Of a stretch of 48,893 nucleotides of DNA, positions 31,191 through 39,937 are shown one piece after another. The translations under genes and the position numbers were made by a program. The DNA is from Deinococcus metalli. Lineage in GTDB: Bacteria; Deinococcota; Deinococci; Deinococcales; Deinococcaceae. The stretch covers positions 1-48,893 of the forward strand of contig NZ_JACHFK010000019.1 in the NCBI RefSeq assembly GCF_014201805.1, read 5' to 3'. The notes under the pieces are model-generated. The model did no database searches, had not been told where the DNA came from, and saw only the letters and a program-made list of their open reading frames with translations. The number at the start of each line of letters is the position of its first letter. The stretch's first letter is position 1.

Positions 31191-31219
31191 TTGACAAGAT
31201 CAGGAAGCGCGGCTATCCT
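31191..31219 (+). promoter_or_regulatory. Promoter of the tRNA-Asp/tRNA-Phe operon
   Basis: TTGACA (31191-31196), 17-bp spacer, TATCCT (31214-31219). A second copy of this exact arrangement occurs at 48736. Confidence 0.85.
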
Positions 31220-31262
31220 TAACCCCGCTGCTTTTTGGCAGCGATCTCACCATCACCAGCAC

Positions 31263-31338
<76 letters not shown>

Positions 31339-31360
31339 CACCCTCCCCACATGGGGAGTA

Positions 31361-31437
<77 letters not shown>

Positions 31438-31448
31438 AGAACAGAAAA

Positions 31449-31476
31449 CCCCGTCACAGACGGGGATTTTTTGTTT
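31449..31476 (+). terminator. Terminator of the tRNA-Asp/tRNA-Phe operon
   Basis: Stem CCCCGTC/GACGGGG with loop ACA, followed by ATTTTTTGTTTT. Confidence 0.93.
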
Positions 31477-31479
31477 TGG

Positions 31480-31498
31480 ACTCGGTTCATGAACTCGG
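31480..31498. repeat. Palindrome flanked by direct repeats at the island edge
   Basis: GTTCATGAAC (31485-31494) is a perfect palindrome, overlapped by two ACTCGG copies (31480-31485 and 31493-31498). It sits between the tRNA terminator and the recombinase gene, a plausible recombinase-binding or att element. Confidence 0.4.
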
Positions 31499-31562
31499 CA
31501 CAACGAACCGTGATCGTGTGCTCCACAACCCACCAGCCGGGACTCGTCAGAGGAGGTCACTC

Positions 31563-32459
31563 GTGACCTGGGATCAACTCTGGGAGCAGTTCTACTACCA
31601 CCTTCGCATCAAGCGCCGCGCCAAGACCACCCTGCATTTCTACGGCACCACACAGCGGGCTCTGCAGCGGTTCGCGGCGGCCACAGGCAGCCTGCCGACC
31701 TCCCCCGACCTTATCAGGGTGAGTCATTTGCGGGACTTCATCGTGTGGCTGGAGGGTCAAGGCCTTGCCCCTGGTGGAATCCATGCACACGTGCGTTCCC
31801 TCAAGTCCCTGTTCGGCTGGGCGCACCGCGAAGAGCTGCTCACGGTCAATCCTTCTGCCCGACTGGAGCGCCCCTCGCTGCCTCGCCGGCGCATGGCCAC
31901 CATGACAGCGGACGCGGTGTCGCGGCTGCTCAAAGCCTCCAAGCGCTCCGATCAGCCGCTGCGAGACGCGGCTGTCGTGCTGACCTTCTTCGACACTGGC
32001 GTCCGGCTCGAGGAGTTGATCTCCCTGCGCAAGGACGACGTGAAGCCTGAGAAGGGCGTCTTGCGCGTCATCGGCAAGGGCGACCGGGAGCGTAGCGCGC
32101 CGATAGGGACGCGCGCCCTGTCGGCCATCAACACCTACATGCTGCGCGAGCGGCACCCTCGGCACGCTGGAATCCACGAACTGTTCCTCAATAGGCGTGG
32201 TCAGCCTATGACCCGCAGCTGCATCTCCATCTTGCTCAAGCGCCTGTCCGCACAGGAGGGCTTCGAGCGGGCCGAGACGACGCCCCACACCTTCCGCCGG
32301 GGCTTCGCCGTGGAGTTCCTGCGCAATGGGGGAGACGTGTTCACCCTGCAGCAGATCCTGGGCCACAGCAGCCTGGAGATGACGCGCCGCTACGTGAACT
32401 TCCTGGACGAGGACTTGAAGGCGGCCCATCTGCGGTTCTCGCCCGGAGACCGGCTGTGA
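31563..32459 (+). CDS. Tyrosine recombinase (integrase, XerC/D-like)
   Basis: A 298-aa recombinase. Residues about 1-100 are the SAM-like DNA-binding domain (WEQFYYHLRIKRRAKTT, HVRSLKSLFGWA). The catalytic domain carries Arg148 (GVRLEEL), a Lys in KGDRERS, H-x2-R as HTFRR (His242, Arg245), GHSS (His268) and the nucleophile Tyr277 in RRYVN. All catalytic residues are present. The start is GTG at 31563 with AGGAGG 6-7 nt upstream; an earlier open frame lacks this. It lies 126 bp behind tRNA-Phe, the usual place for an island integrase. Its stop overlaps the next gene (GTGA). Confidence 0.94.
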   Translation: MTWDQLWEQFYYHLRIKRRAKTTLHFYGTTQRALQRFAAATGSLPTSPDLIRVSHLRDFIVWLEGQGLAPGGIHAHVRSLKSLFGWAHREELLTVNPSARLERPSLPRRRMATMTADAVSRLLKASKRSDQPLRDAAVVLTFFDTGVRLEELISLRKDDVKPEKGVLRVIGKGDRERSAPIGTRALSAINTYMLRERHPRHAGIHELFLNRRGQPMTRSCISILLKRLSAQEGFERAETTPHTFRRGFAVEFLRNGGDVFTLQQILGHSSLEMTRRYVNFLDEDLKAAHLRFSPGDRL

Positions 32460-33322
32460 CGGTTCCGGAGGCCTTTGAAGGCGTCGCTGTCAGGGCTGGA
32501 TTCGCGCTGGATGACGACTATACCCTGGAGCACTTCAAGGGTGGACAGGAGTGGCGTCTGCGGCAGGGGGCGCGCGTGCTGCGCTGGGCACCAGCCGACG
32601 GTAATGCGGCGCCGCACATCCAGCGGGACGCCGCAATGCTGGCCGTCCTGGAGCACTTCCATGTCCCAGCCCCGCGGTTGTTGAATCTTGACGCCGCCCA
32701 GGCTGACTACGTTGCCAGCGTGCAACACTTGCTCCTCCCGGACGCGCTCCGGTTCGATGAAGACCACGAAGTGCATGAATCGACGTGGGTGGCCCTGGGG
32801 CGGTACCTGCGGGCATTACACGCCTCCGGCATCACGCCGCGGCATACAGATGCCCCAGGCCCCCGGCCGCTGGATGTCAGCCTGCTCGACGAACTCGAGG
32901 CCGCTGGTCGCTTGACAGCAGTGGAGCGGCGGTGGCTGGCTTCCTGGTTCCGACTCCTGCCACAGGCTCCTCGTCTGGTGCCGACGCATGGCGTCGTGCA
33001 GTCCACCTGGATCATCACCGATCCATCCCAGAGCGTCGTCCTTGGGTTGACTGACTGGAGTCTTGCCGGACTGCGTGAACCAGGGGCTGACTTCCTGCAC
33101 CTTCCCGATGTGGCCGTGCCGCTCGTGATCCAGGGCTACGGAAGTGACGGCGCGGGCTTGCTGCTGGTAGCGCGCCTCCGGCAGTGGCTTGATCTCAGCG
33201 TGATGGCGGATCGGGAGGTGAGCACGCATGACGCTGGGTTCCGGGAACCCGGTCGGCTGGCAGCCCTCCTGGATGGGCAACTGAACCTATTAGGGCTGAC
33301 TGAGCAGCGAGGTTCCTTCTGA
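32456..33322 (+). CDS. APH-like (aminoglycoside phosphotransferase fold) protein, catalytically degenerate
   Basis: A 288-aa protein with the layout of the APH/choline kinase family: an N-lobe EWRLRQGARVLRWAPADGNAAP, a helix YVASVQHLLLPDALRF, WVALGRYLRALHASG, and a C-lobe THGVVQSTWIITDPSQSVVLGLTDWSLAGLREPGADFLHL. In active enzymes the loop reads HGDLHxxN and then IDW; here the HGD Asp is replaced by Val and the Asn is not evident, while TDW remains. Kinase activity is therefore doubtful. It starts with GTG overlapping the recombinase stop, so it is made together with the recombinase. Confidence 0.65.
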   Translation: MTVPEAFEGVAVRAGFALDDDYTLEHFKGGQEWRLRQGARVLRWAPADGNAAPHIQRDAAMLAVLEHFHVPAPRLLNLDAAQADYVASVQHLLLPDALRFDEDHEVHESTWVALGRYLRALHASGITPRHTDAPGPRPLDVSLLDELEAAGRLTAVERRWLASWFRLLPQAPRLVPTHGVVQSTWIITDPSQSVVLGLTDWSLAGLREPGADFLHLPDVAVPLVIQGYGSDGAGLLLVARLRQWLDLSVMADREVSTHDAGFREPGRLAALLDGQLNLLGLTEQRGSF

Positions 33323-33665
33323 CGGCGTTCCGGTTGAATTCACCTGCTGTGCCCGATCGGGTCAATTCTGTGCGGCCCGTCATGTGGGCCGGGTCTAGCC
33401 AGATTGCCTGGCAAGCGCGGCCCAGCCGCTGGCCCGCCCGACCCGCCTAGCGTCGGCCCGCCGCGCTCTCGCGTAGTTTGGGGTGTTTCACAAACAGGGG
33501 GCTTGACACGTGCTCTCTACTGGTGGCAGGACGGCACGCGCAGTCCAGACACCTACTAACCTGACCCACCTATAGCCCCAGGTCCACGCCTGGGGCACAT
33601 CCTTGGCGACATTGGAAGACACCGCCCCACTCCCCGGCCCCGGTCGGGTGCGCGTCGGGAGGCCC
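33323..33665. other. Intergenic region within the island
   Basis: No gene was recognised. It contains an inverted repeat CGGCCC/GGGCCG (33372-33391), a TTGACA hexamer at 33503 without a convincing -10 box, and the hairpin at 33575-33596. Confidence 0.4.
33575..33596 (+). repeat. Hairpin upstream of the HTH/nuclease-like gene
   Basis: Perfect 8-bp stem GCCCCAGG/CCTGGGGC with loop TCCACG, 70 bp before the ATG. No T tract; possibly an operator or leader structure. Confidence 0.5.
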
Positions 33666-34220
33666 ATGGCCATTTCACTTCATCAGGTTCAACGCATCAA
33701 GGAGGCATACGCAGCAGGAGAACTCGATCCAGGCATCGCCCAGAGCGCCGGGGTCAGCATCGCGACGGCCAAGCGCTACCGGCAGAAACTCGGCCTCAAG
33801 ACCAATTCAGTCACCGCTCTCCGCGGTGAGGAGGGGGAGCAGCTCGTGGCTGAAGCTGCACGTGCACGTGGGCTGAGCGTCGTGATGCGGCCCACCAACA
33901 ACGACAAGAGCGACTTCGTGATTCAGGGCCAGCGGGTCGACGTGAAGGCCACCATGCAGCTTGCGGATGGTTCCTGGCGCTTCCGCCTGCCTCGGGAACG
34001 GCGGAGCTTCTATGGCGGCTACACGTACCCCAAGGACTACGCCGCCGATTGCGAACTGGTGGTGCTGGTGGCCTTACGCGCGTTTGGGGCGCCTGACTTT
34101 TACCTCCTCCCCACGCACGACCTGCCCCTCGACGTGCGGATTCGTGCCGGTGGCCCTTACGACGTGATCAGGAACGACTGGAGCCTGCTCGATATGCACC
34201 TGCTGGCCCTCAGCGCCTGA
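33666..34220 (+). CDS. HTH protein with PD-(D/E)XK-like nuclease domain
   Basis: A 184-aa protein. Residues about 6-44 resemble a helix-turn-helix (LDPGIAQSAGVSIATAKRYR). From about residue 53 the pattern EEGEQLVAEAARARG ... SDFVIQGQRVDVKAT fits a PD-(D/E)XK core (Glu58 or Glu63, Asp83, Asp92-x-Lys94), followed by YPKDYAADCELVVLVAL and a PTHDLP strand as in resolvase or restriction-like folds. The ATG at 33666 is chosen; a TTG 63 nt upstream is an alternative with no better support. A terminator follows. A role in DNA cleavage or in recognising element ends is inference. Confidence 0.65.
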   Translation: MAISLHQVQRIKEAYAAGELDPGIAQSAGVSIATAKRYRQKLGLKTNSVTALRGEEGEQLVAEAARARGLSVVMRPTNNDKSDFVIQGQRVDVKATMQLADGSWRFRLPRERRSFYGGYTYPKDYAADCELVVLVALRAFGAPDFYLLPTHDLPLDVRIRAGGPYDVIRNDWSLLDMHLLALSA

Positions 34221-34243
34221 CCGCCCTCCGTATTCAGCCCATG

Positions 34244-34271
34244 ACCTCCCGAAGGGGTTCGGGAGGTTTTC
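34244..34271 (+). terminator. Terminator behind the HTH/nuclease-like gene
   Basis: Stem ACCTCCCGAA/TTCGGGAGGT with loop GGGG, followed by TTTT. Confidence 0.88.
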
Positions 34272-34319
34272 CCATTCGTCCTTTCTTGCGGCCGACGCCG
34301 CATCTTCAAGGAGAACACC

Positions 34320-35336
34320 ATTACGCTTTCCCACGAACATACTGACGCATTGACCTTGGCGCTCCAGATCGGGAGTTCTGCGGACGCATCGCCTAGCCCC
34401 ACCCCAGCTGAGGGAACAACAGGCCGCTTCTTCCACACGGCCTGGGAAGAATTGCCGCCGGTGCCAGAGCCGGTGTCCCTAGTCGATCGCCTCCTGCTTG
34501 CGGGCGCACTGACCGTCCTGTACGCCCCCTCCGGCCTGGGAAAGACCGAGGTGGCACTCCAGCTGGCCAATGCGGTGGCCAACCAGACAGACTTCTACGG
34601 TCGCACTGCTGGTAAATCCAACGTGCTGTACGTCGACTACGAGATGGGTGAGCAGAACTTTCGGCGCTACGGCAACCGCTTGGGTCTCCGGGGTATGATC
34701 CGAGCGGAACACGATGTGCCGTTGCTCGACCTGAAACCTCTGATTCAGGCGGCCATCGCGGATGGTTGCCAGTTGGTCATCCTGGACTCCTACGCTTCGC
34801 TCAGCAATCAGACCGGCCACGAGAATGCCGTCAACTCGAACGGCGTGGCCGAACTGGTGCTCAAGCCGCTGGCTGATCTCGCACACCAGTCTGGTACAGC
34901 GATCGTCGTGCTGCATCACACCAACAAGGGCAATGTCCAGTACGACGGAAGTCAGCGCATTAAGGCCTTGTCCGACATGATGCTCAAACTGACCCTTAAT
35001 CGGCGGACGAGGATGCTGGAGTTGAATTCAGATAAGTCCCGGTACGGTGTGGAGCCGCTCAGCTGGGACGCCTCCGGTCATCCGCTGCTCCATGGTACGC
35101 AGAGCGAGGACGCGTCTGAACACGAGGATCAGCGGCGGGAGTGGCTGCTCGAACAGCTACGCAACGGGCCGTGCACCGTGGATGACCTCGAAGGTGAATA
35201 CCAGAAAGTCACCGGCCGGAGCCGAAAATCGCTGGAGCGCGACCTGAGTGACACCGTCAATGATGGTCTGGTTACCAGGGCACGTGTGGGCCGGAGTAAC
35301 CAGTTCACACTCGCGGCCACTTCGATGCTCGCCTGA
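34320..35336 (+). CDS. RepA-like AAA/RecA-fold ATPase
   Basis: A 338-aa protein. The ATPase domain has Walker A APSGLGKTEVALQ (Lys75), VLYVDYEMG, Walker B CQLVILDSYAS, and IVVLHHTNKG, the pattern of plasmid RepA / AAA_25 proteins. The C-terminal part (about 270-335, EWLLEQLRNGPCTVDDLEGEYQ ... GLVTRARVGRSNQF) looks like a winged helix. The start is uncertain: AAGGAG lies 6 nt before an ATT codon at 34320, while the TTG at 34350 in the same frame has no ribosome-binding site. It probably serves replication or maintenance of the mobile element. Long motifs are partly quoted and remain family-level evidence only. Confidence 0.78.
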   Translation: MTLSHEHTDALTLALQIGSSADASPSPTPAEGTTGRFFHTAWEELPPVPEPVSLVDRLLLAGALTVLYAPSGLGKTEVALQLANAVANQTDFYGRTAGKSNVLYVDYEMGEQNFRRYGNRLGLRGMIRAEHDVPLLDLKPLIQAAIADGCQLVILDSYASLSNQTGHENAVNSNGVAELVLKPLADLAHQSGTAIVVLHHTNKGNVQYDGSQRIKALSDMMLKLTLNRRTRMLELNSDKSRYGVEPLSWDASGHPLLHGTQSEDASEHEDQRREWLLEQLRNGPCTVDDLEGEYQKVTGRSRKSLERDLSDTVNDGLVTRARVGRSNQFTLAATSMLA

Positions 35337-35593
35337 TCTCGACAGACAGACATTCCCCCTATAACCCCCTGTCCGTCGGGCACCGACTGGACACCGAGCA
35401 GCCGCAGCTGTCGGTGATCCAGGCGGTCGCCCGTGACACGAGGGCCGGCAACTTTCGGTGACGTCGCCCCGCAACGCCTGGCCTCGGCGAGGTTGTCAGG
35501 ACTCCCCCCTACTCCCCGGGGGTGACCGGGCCATACCTCTCAACCCTTCTGGCTGCACAGGGCACGCCGAACCCGAGCATCACAGGAGAAAAA

Positions 35594-35869
35594 ATGAATC
35601 AGGAACTGATCTTCGAGACCCGCGAGGGTCACACTGTCGTCCGCGCGGACAGCATGCACGCTGCCCTGGGCGTCGTCACCGACCTGCGCACGTGGGTCAT
35701 CATGCACACCGCTGCCGGGAATGCCGAGTTCGGCGTGGACATCTTCCATACCGACTCGCCGATGACCGCCTGCTGGTCGCTGCAGTACGCGTCGGAAGTG
35801 GCCATGCTGGAGCGCGCGCCAGAGATGGCCGAATGGCTGATGCCAAGCGTCGAGGGGATTCGAGCCTGA
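35594..35869 (+). CDS. Small phage antirepressor-like protein (91 aa)
   Basis: It begins MNQELIFETREGHTVVRADS, then MHAALGVVTDLRTWV and EFGVDIFHTDSP. This order (V-x-A-x-x-LH-x-AL, then a TW/DW, then GVDF-like) resembles the AntA/AntB antirepressor domain of phages, here shortened and without the C-terminal Bro/KilA part. GGAG lies 8 nt before the ATG at 35594. An upstream in-frame extension to 35522 lacks such a site. Similarity is by pattern only. Confidence 0.6.
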   Translation: MNQELIFETREGHTVVRADSMHAALGVVTDLRTWVIMHTAAGNAEFGVDIFHTDSPMTACWSLQYASEVAMLERAPEMAEWLMPSVEGIRA

Positions 35870-35996
35870 CTGCGATACCAACTGCCGCAGGTGGAGCCAG
35901 GCCGCTGAGCTCCACCTTACGTACGGGTTATTGCAGACCCACCACCAATTCAACGGCCGGCACAGAATCTTGCCGCCTGGCTGCGCAGGAGCACCT

Positions 35997-36473
35997 ATGA
36001 CCCTGACGACCCGGAACCCCTTCATGCCTCGTCCCGTCCGCTCGTTCATCCACACCCTCACCGATCGTCTCGCGGCGATTGGGCCACGTCGCCTGGCTCC
36101 TCGTCACCGGGAGAGTCGCCGTGCCCTCCACCGTCGGCAGAATCTGGTGAGGTACCTGTGCCGTGAGCTGGGCCATGCCGAGTGGCAGGTAGTCATCCCG
36201 CGGCGCGTCAACGCGCCGGCCTTCCTAGTCACTCCTCAGGGCCGTTACCGCATCCTGATCCGGACGATGCGGTCGGGAGTCGACTTCATGGGACTTACCC
36301 TGTCCCACGCCTTGACTGCGGACGACCTGGGCTACGTCGTGGTGTGGCTCGACCAGCTGTGGTCGTGTACGCACGCGGTGGTCATCCCCGCTGCTGAGGC
36401 GAAGCTCTACCATCGGTTCACGATTGCCCAGATCATCGCCTGTGCGGTGAGGTCGTTCCACATACCTGCCTGA
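35997..36473 (+). CDS. Uncharacterised basic protein (158 aa)
   Basis: No family was recognised. The N-terminal 50 residues are strongly basic (RPVRSFIHTLTDRLAAIGPR, RHRESRRALHRRQNLVRYL). Then comes a likely beta-rich core (WQVVIPRRVNAPAFLVTPQG, YRILIRTM, YVVVWLDQLWSC, HAVVIPAAEAK). The alternation recalls small nuclease or nucleic-acid-binding folds, but no catalytic motif is evident. AGGAG lies 6 nt before the ATG at 35997. It is the last gene before the restriction operon. Confidence 0.6.
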   Translation: MTLTTRNPFMPRPVRSFIHTLTDRLAAIGPRRLAPRHRESRRALHRRQNLVRYLCRELGHAEWQVVIPRRVNAPAFLVTPQGRYRILIRTMRSGVDFMGLTLSHALTADDLGYVVVWLDQLWSCTHAVVIPAAEAKLYHRFTIAQIIACAVRSFHIPA

Positions 36474-37059
36474 GGTGCCGCGAACTCTCCCCGTATCCAG
36501 CCGTCAGGGTCCGCCAATTGGACTGAACTCAGTGGCAGCCGGAGAGCTGCGATCTCACTGAGGACCTGCACGATCGGCTTCCCTTTCCTGCCAGCGACGG
36601 TGTGGGCGGTGAGGCCCAGCCCCCACACCACAGCAGTGCGGTTATCGTCATGGGCCGGACGTCCCATACAGCCGCGTTGGCCACGTGTGAGTGCCCTGTC
36701 GGGCACAAACAAACAGTGGTGGAGACCGCCGTATCGTGCATGGCAGCGAGCTTTTCTGGGCCGATCCTGGGGCGTGGTAATGCATGCACCCAGGTCGTCC
36801 AGAAATCGTGCGCTTCAGGTCCGGCTGCCGGGTGTTTCATCCATTTTCGTTCGGCGCTTGGGTGTTATGCGCTCGAACTGGTGTGGTGTTGAGGGTGAGC
36901 CACGCCACGTGGGGTGATGTTCGCGATTTCGCTGTCCGTTGCTACGTGCCGGCGCGGCAGGAGAACGGCGGCACGTGGCGTGTTCACCCCGAAATCCCGC
37001 ATGCAGGCGCTCAATTGTGGCCCGGCACGTGGATCCAGGCGAGTATTCTGGAGCACACG
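36474..37059. other. Intergenic region upstream of the restriction operon
   Basis: No coding sequence was supported in these 586 bp; short frames on both strands lack protein-like composition. Three CACGTG palindromes occur in the last 155 bp (36906, 36972, 37026). TATTCT at 37044-37049 is a -10 candidate for hsdM. Confidence 0.45.
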
Positions 37060-38649
37060 ATGCCAGCCAATACGACCGAAGTCGAGCGCCGCCTGTGGGC
37101 CGCCGCCGACAACCTGCGCGCGAACAGCAAGCTCCGCAGCCACGAATACAGCGTCCCGGTGCTGGGCCTGATCTTCCTGGCCTATGCCGACTACCGCTTC
37201 ACCGAGGCGAAGGCCCGCATGGGTGAGGGAACTGGCCGGCGCAGCGGGATCACCAAGGACGACTATCAGGCCGCCGGCGTACTCTACGTGCCCGAGGCGG
37301 CGCGGTACTCGTGGCTGCTGCAACTCCCCGAGGGTGCCAACGTGGGGCAGTCCATCAACGACGCCATGCGGGCCATCGAGGAGGACAACGAAGATCTGCG
37401 CGGCGTCCTGCCCAAGCTGTACAACCGGCTCGACAACTCTATCCTGATCTCCCTGCTCAAGGCGTTCAACTTCGCCGAGATCGCCGACGGCCTGGAGGGC
37501 GACGCGTTCGGGAAGATCTATGAATACTTCCTCGGCAAGTTCGCGCGTGACGAGGGCGGCAAGGGCGGCGAGTTCTACACCCCGACCAGCCTGGTCAAGC
37601 TGATGGTCGAGATCATGGAGCCCTTCCACGGCCGTATCTTCGACCCGGCCTGCGGCTCGGGCGGCATGTTCGTGCAGTCCGCCCGCTTCGTCGAGGAGCA
37701 CCGCAGGAGCCCCAACGCCGAGATCAGCGTTTACGGTCAGGAGAAGACGGCCGAGACCGTGCGGCTCGCGAAGATGAACCTGGCCATCCATGGGCTTTCC
37801 GGCGACGTCAAGCAGGCGAACACCTTCTACGAGGATCCTCACACCAGCCCCGGCAAGTTTGACTTCGCCATGGCCAACCCTCCCTTCAATGTCAGTGGCG
37901 TCGATAAGGACAGAATCGGCGTCGATCCGCGCCTGCCATTTGGCGTGCCCACGGGTGACAACGCCAATTATCTGTGGATGCAGTACATCTACTCTAGCCT
38001 CAATGAACGCGGACGTGCCGGAGTCGTCATGGCAAACAGCGCCAGCGACGCACGCGGCAGCGAGATGGAGATTCGTCGGCAGCTGATTGAGGACGGCGGT
38101 GTGGATATCATGCTGGCGACTAGCACTAAACTCTTCTACACGGTTCCTCTCGCTGCCACCGTATGGTTCTTCGACCGTCGGAAGAAGGGCACCCCCCGTG
38201 AGGATCAGGTGCTGTTCATCGACGCGCGGCACATCTACACCCCGGTCACACGCGCCATCCGCGAGCTGAGCGCGGCGCAGATCGAGTTCATCGCGAACAT
38301 CGCTAACCTCTACCGGGGCGAGCCCACCGAGACGGTGCACGGCAGCGACGCGCTGATGCAGGAGCACTTCCCGAATGGTACCTACCGCGACGTTCCTGGC
38401 CTGTGCAAAGTGGCCACGCGCGCCGAGATCGAGGTGCAGGGCTGGAGCCTGAACGCGGGCCGCTACATAGGCGTGCAGGCGCGAGCGGCCGATGACTTCG
38501 ACTTTAGTGTGCGCCTGGGTGAGTTGAGCGAGGAGCTGGAGGTGCTGAACTTGGAAGCGCACGAACTTGAAGTGCGCATCAGTGAAAACGTTCAGGTTTT
38601 GCTAGAGGGCGCTAATGGGGAGGCCATGAATGACACAGTCCTGGCCTGA
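37060..38649 (+). CDS. hsdM: Type I restriction-modification system methyltransferase subunit
   Basis: A 529-aa N6-adenine methyltransferase. The N-terminal helical HsdM_N domain spans about 5-150 ([20 protein letters not shown]). The catalytic domain has FYTP, motif [11 protein letters not shown] (Asp195) and motif IV NPPF (Asn273), both intact. A coiled C-terminus (about 480-525) contacts HsdS. The ATG at 37060 has GGAG 6 nt upstream. It overlaps hsdS by 20 nt, so subunit production is coupled. It is the first gene of hsdM-hsdS-gmrSD-hsdR. Confidence 0.95.
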   Translation: MPANTTEVERRLWAAADNLRANSKLRSHEYSVPVLGLIFLAYADYRFTEAKARMGEGTGRRSGITKDDYQAAGVLYVPEAARYSWLLQLPEGANVGQSINDAMRAIEEDNEDLRGVLPKLYNRLDNSILISLLKAFNFAEIADGLEGDAFGKIYEYFLGKFARDEGGKGGEFYTPTSLVKLMVEIMEPFHGRIFDPACGSGGMFVQSARFVEEHRRSPNAEISVYGQEKTAETVRLAKMNLAIHGLSGDVKQANTFYEDPHTSPGKFDFAMANPPFNVSGVDKDRIGVDPRLPFGVPTGDNANYLWMQYIYSSLNERGRAGVVMANSASDARGSEMEIRRQLIEDGGVDIMLATSTKLFYTVPLAATVWFFDRRKKGTPREDQVLFIDARHIYTPVTRAIRELSAAQIEFIANIANLYRGEPTETVHGSDALMQEHFPNGTYRDVPGLCKVATRAEIEVQGWSLNAGRYIGVQARAADDFDFSVRLGELSEELEVLNLEAHELEVRISENVQVLLEGANGEAMNDTVLA

Positions 38650-39937
38650 AGCTCCGCTTAAAGCGATCACAACCAAAATTGGGAGTGGGGCGACGCCGCG
38701 CGGTGGCAAAGAGAGCTACGCTGCTGAAGGTATTGCGCTCATACGCAGCATGAATGTGTACGATATGTCCTTTAATTGGGACAACTTGGCAAGAATTGGT
38801 GATGAGCAAGCAAAACAGCTCGACAATGTTGTTGTGCAAGTGGATGATGTGTTGTTGAACATCACTGGCGCATCGGTCGCTAGATGTTGCAAGGTGCCAA
38901 GTTCAGCGCTTCCTGCTCGGGTTAATCAGCATGTAGCAATTATTCGCGGTCACAAGGACAAGGTTTCGCCTTTATATCTGATGTATTACCTGACTTCACC
39001 TCTGGGTAAGAACAGATTGTTGAGCCTTGCTCAAGGGGGTGCCACTCGAGAAGCATTGACGAAAGGTACTCTTGAGGAGTTTTCGTTACCCCTTCCCCCT
39101 CTCCCCATTCAACGCAAAATCGCAACAGTCCTCTCTGCATACGATGATCTGATCGAGAACAACACGAGGCGCGTGCAGGTGCTGGAGGAGATGGCGCGTG
39201 CCCTCTACCGCGAGTGGTTCGTGGAATACCGCTTCCCCGGCCACGACACCGCCGAGTTCGTGGAAGACGAGCACGGGCGGATGCCTGAAGGGTGGGAGAG
39301 GGGCACGTTTTCCGACGCAGCGGTCGTGTTCAGTACCACACTCAATCCAGCACACTTCCCCGAAGAGGAGTTTGAACACTTTAGCCTCCCTGCCTTCGAT
39401 GAGGGCCAACGCCCAGTTGTCGAGTTGGGAGAAATGATCAAGAGCAGCAAGAACCGTGTGCCCAAGAATTGTGTGCTTCTACCTAAGCTCAACCCGCGGA
39501 TCCCTAGAGTTTGGTTGCCGCCGGCCTCTATGGGTAGCCGTCAGATCGCGTCAACGGAGTTTTTGCCGCTGCTCCCCGCACGTGGCTACTCAAAGTATTG
39601 GCTGTATTGCCTCTGCTCGGCCCCCGAGCTACTTGAACGGCTGGCAGCAATGGCTTCGGGTACCTCGTCTAGCCATCAACGGATCTCGCCCAAGGGCCTG
39701 GCGATCCTGCCACTTGTCCTGCCTCCGGAGAAGGTTGTGCAGCGTTTCACCGAGGTGGTAGCCCCAGCTCTAGAGCTGACCTCAGCACTCCGACAGCGCA
39801 ACGCCAACCTCCGCCGTACCCGTGACCTGCTGCTGCCCCGGCTGGTGTCGGGCGAGCTGGACGTTTCTGCGCTGGATGTGCGGGGGCTGGGGCTGGAAGC
39901 CATTGGGGCAGAGGTTGAAGAGGAGGCGGTGGCGTGA
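38630..39937 (+). CDS. hsdS: Type I restriction-modification specificity subunit
   Basis: A 435-aa DNA-recognition subunit with two target-recognition domains. TRD1 spans about 1-150, with conserved [13 protein letters not shown] and [26 protein letters not shown] forming the central coiled helix. TRD2 spans about 215-385, with [15 protein letters not shown] preceding the C-terminal helix ([17 protein letters not shown]). The TRD1 coding part (about 38640-39110) is clearly AT-richer than the rest, a sign of domain exchange. GGAGG lies 6 nt before the ATG. Its stop overlaps the GTG of the next gene. Confidence 0.93.
   Translation: MTQSWPEAPLKAITTKIGSGATPRGGKESYAAEGIALIRSMNVYDMSFNWDNLARIGDEQAKQLDNVVVQVDDVLLNITGASVARCCKVPSSALPARVNQHVAIIRGHKDKVSPLYLMYYLTSPLGKNRLLSLAQGGATREALTKGTLEEFSLPLPPLPIQRKIATVLSAYDDLIENNTRRVQVLEEMARALYREWFVEYRFPGHDTAEFVEDEHGRMPEGWERGTFSDAAVVFSTTLNPAHFPEEEFEHFSLPAFDEGQRPVVELGEMIKSSKNRVPKNCVLLPKLNPRIPRVWLPPASMGSRQIASTEFLPLLPARGYSKYWLYCLCSAPELLERLAAMASGTSSSHQRISPKGLAILPLVLPPEKVVQRFTEVVAPALELTSALRQRNANLRRTRDLLLPRLVSGELDVSALDVRGLGLEAIGAEVEEEAVA

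Noticed and set aside
36407..36712. 101-codon minus-strand frame near 36.5 kb
   Set aside because: It overlaps the end of the better-supported plus-strand gene, has no ribosome-binding site and no recognisable domain.
36918..37000. Inverted segments GGGGTGA/TCACCCC and GATTTCG/CGAAATC upstream of hsdM
   Set aside because: The two pairs are not nested in the order needed for a single hairpin, so no stable structure is supported.
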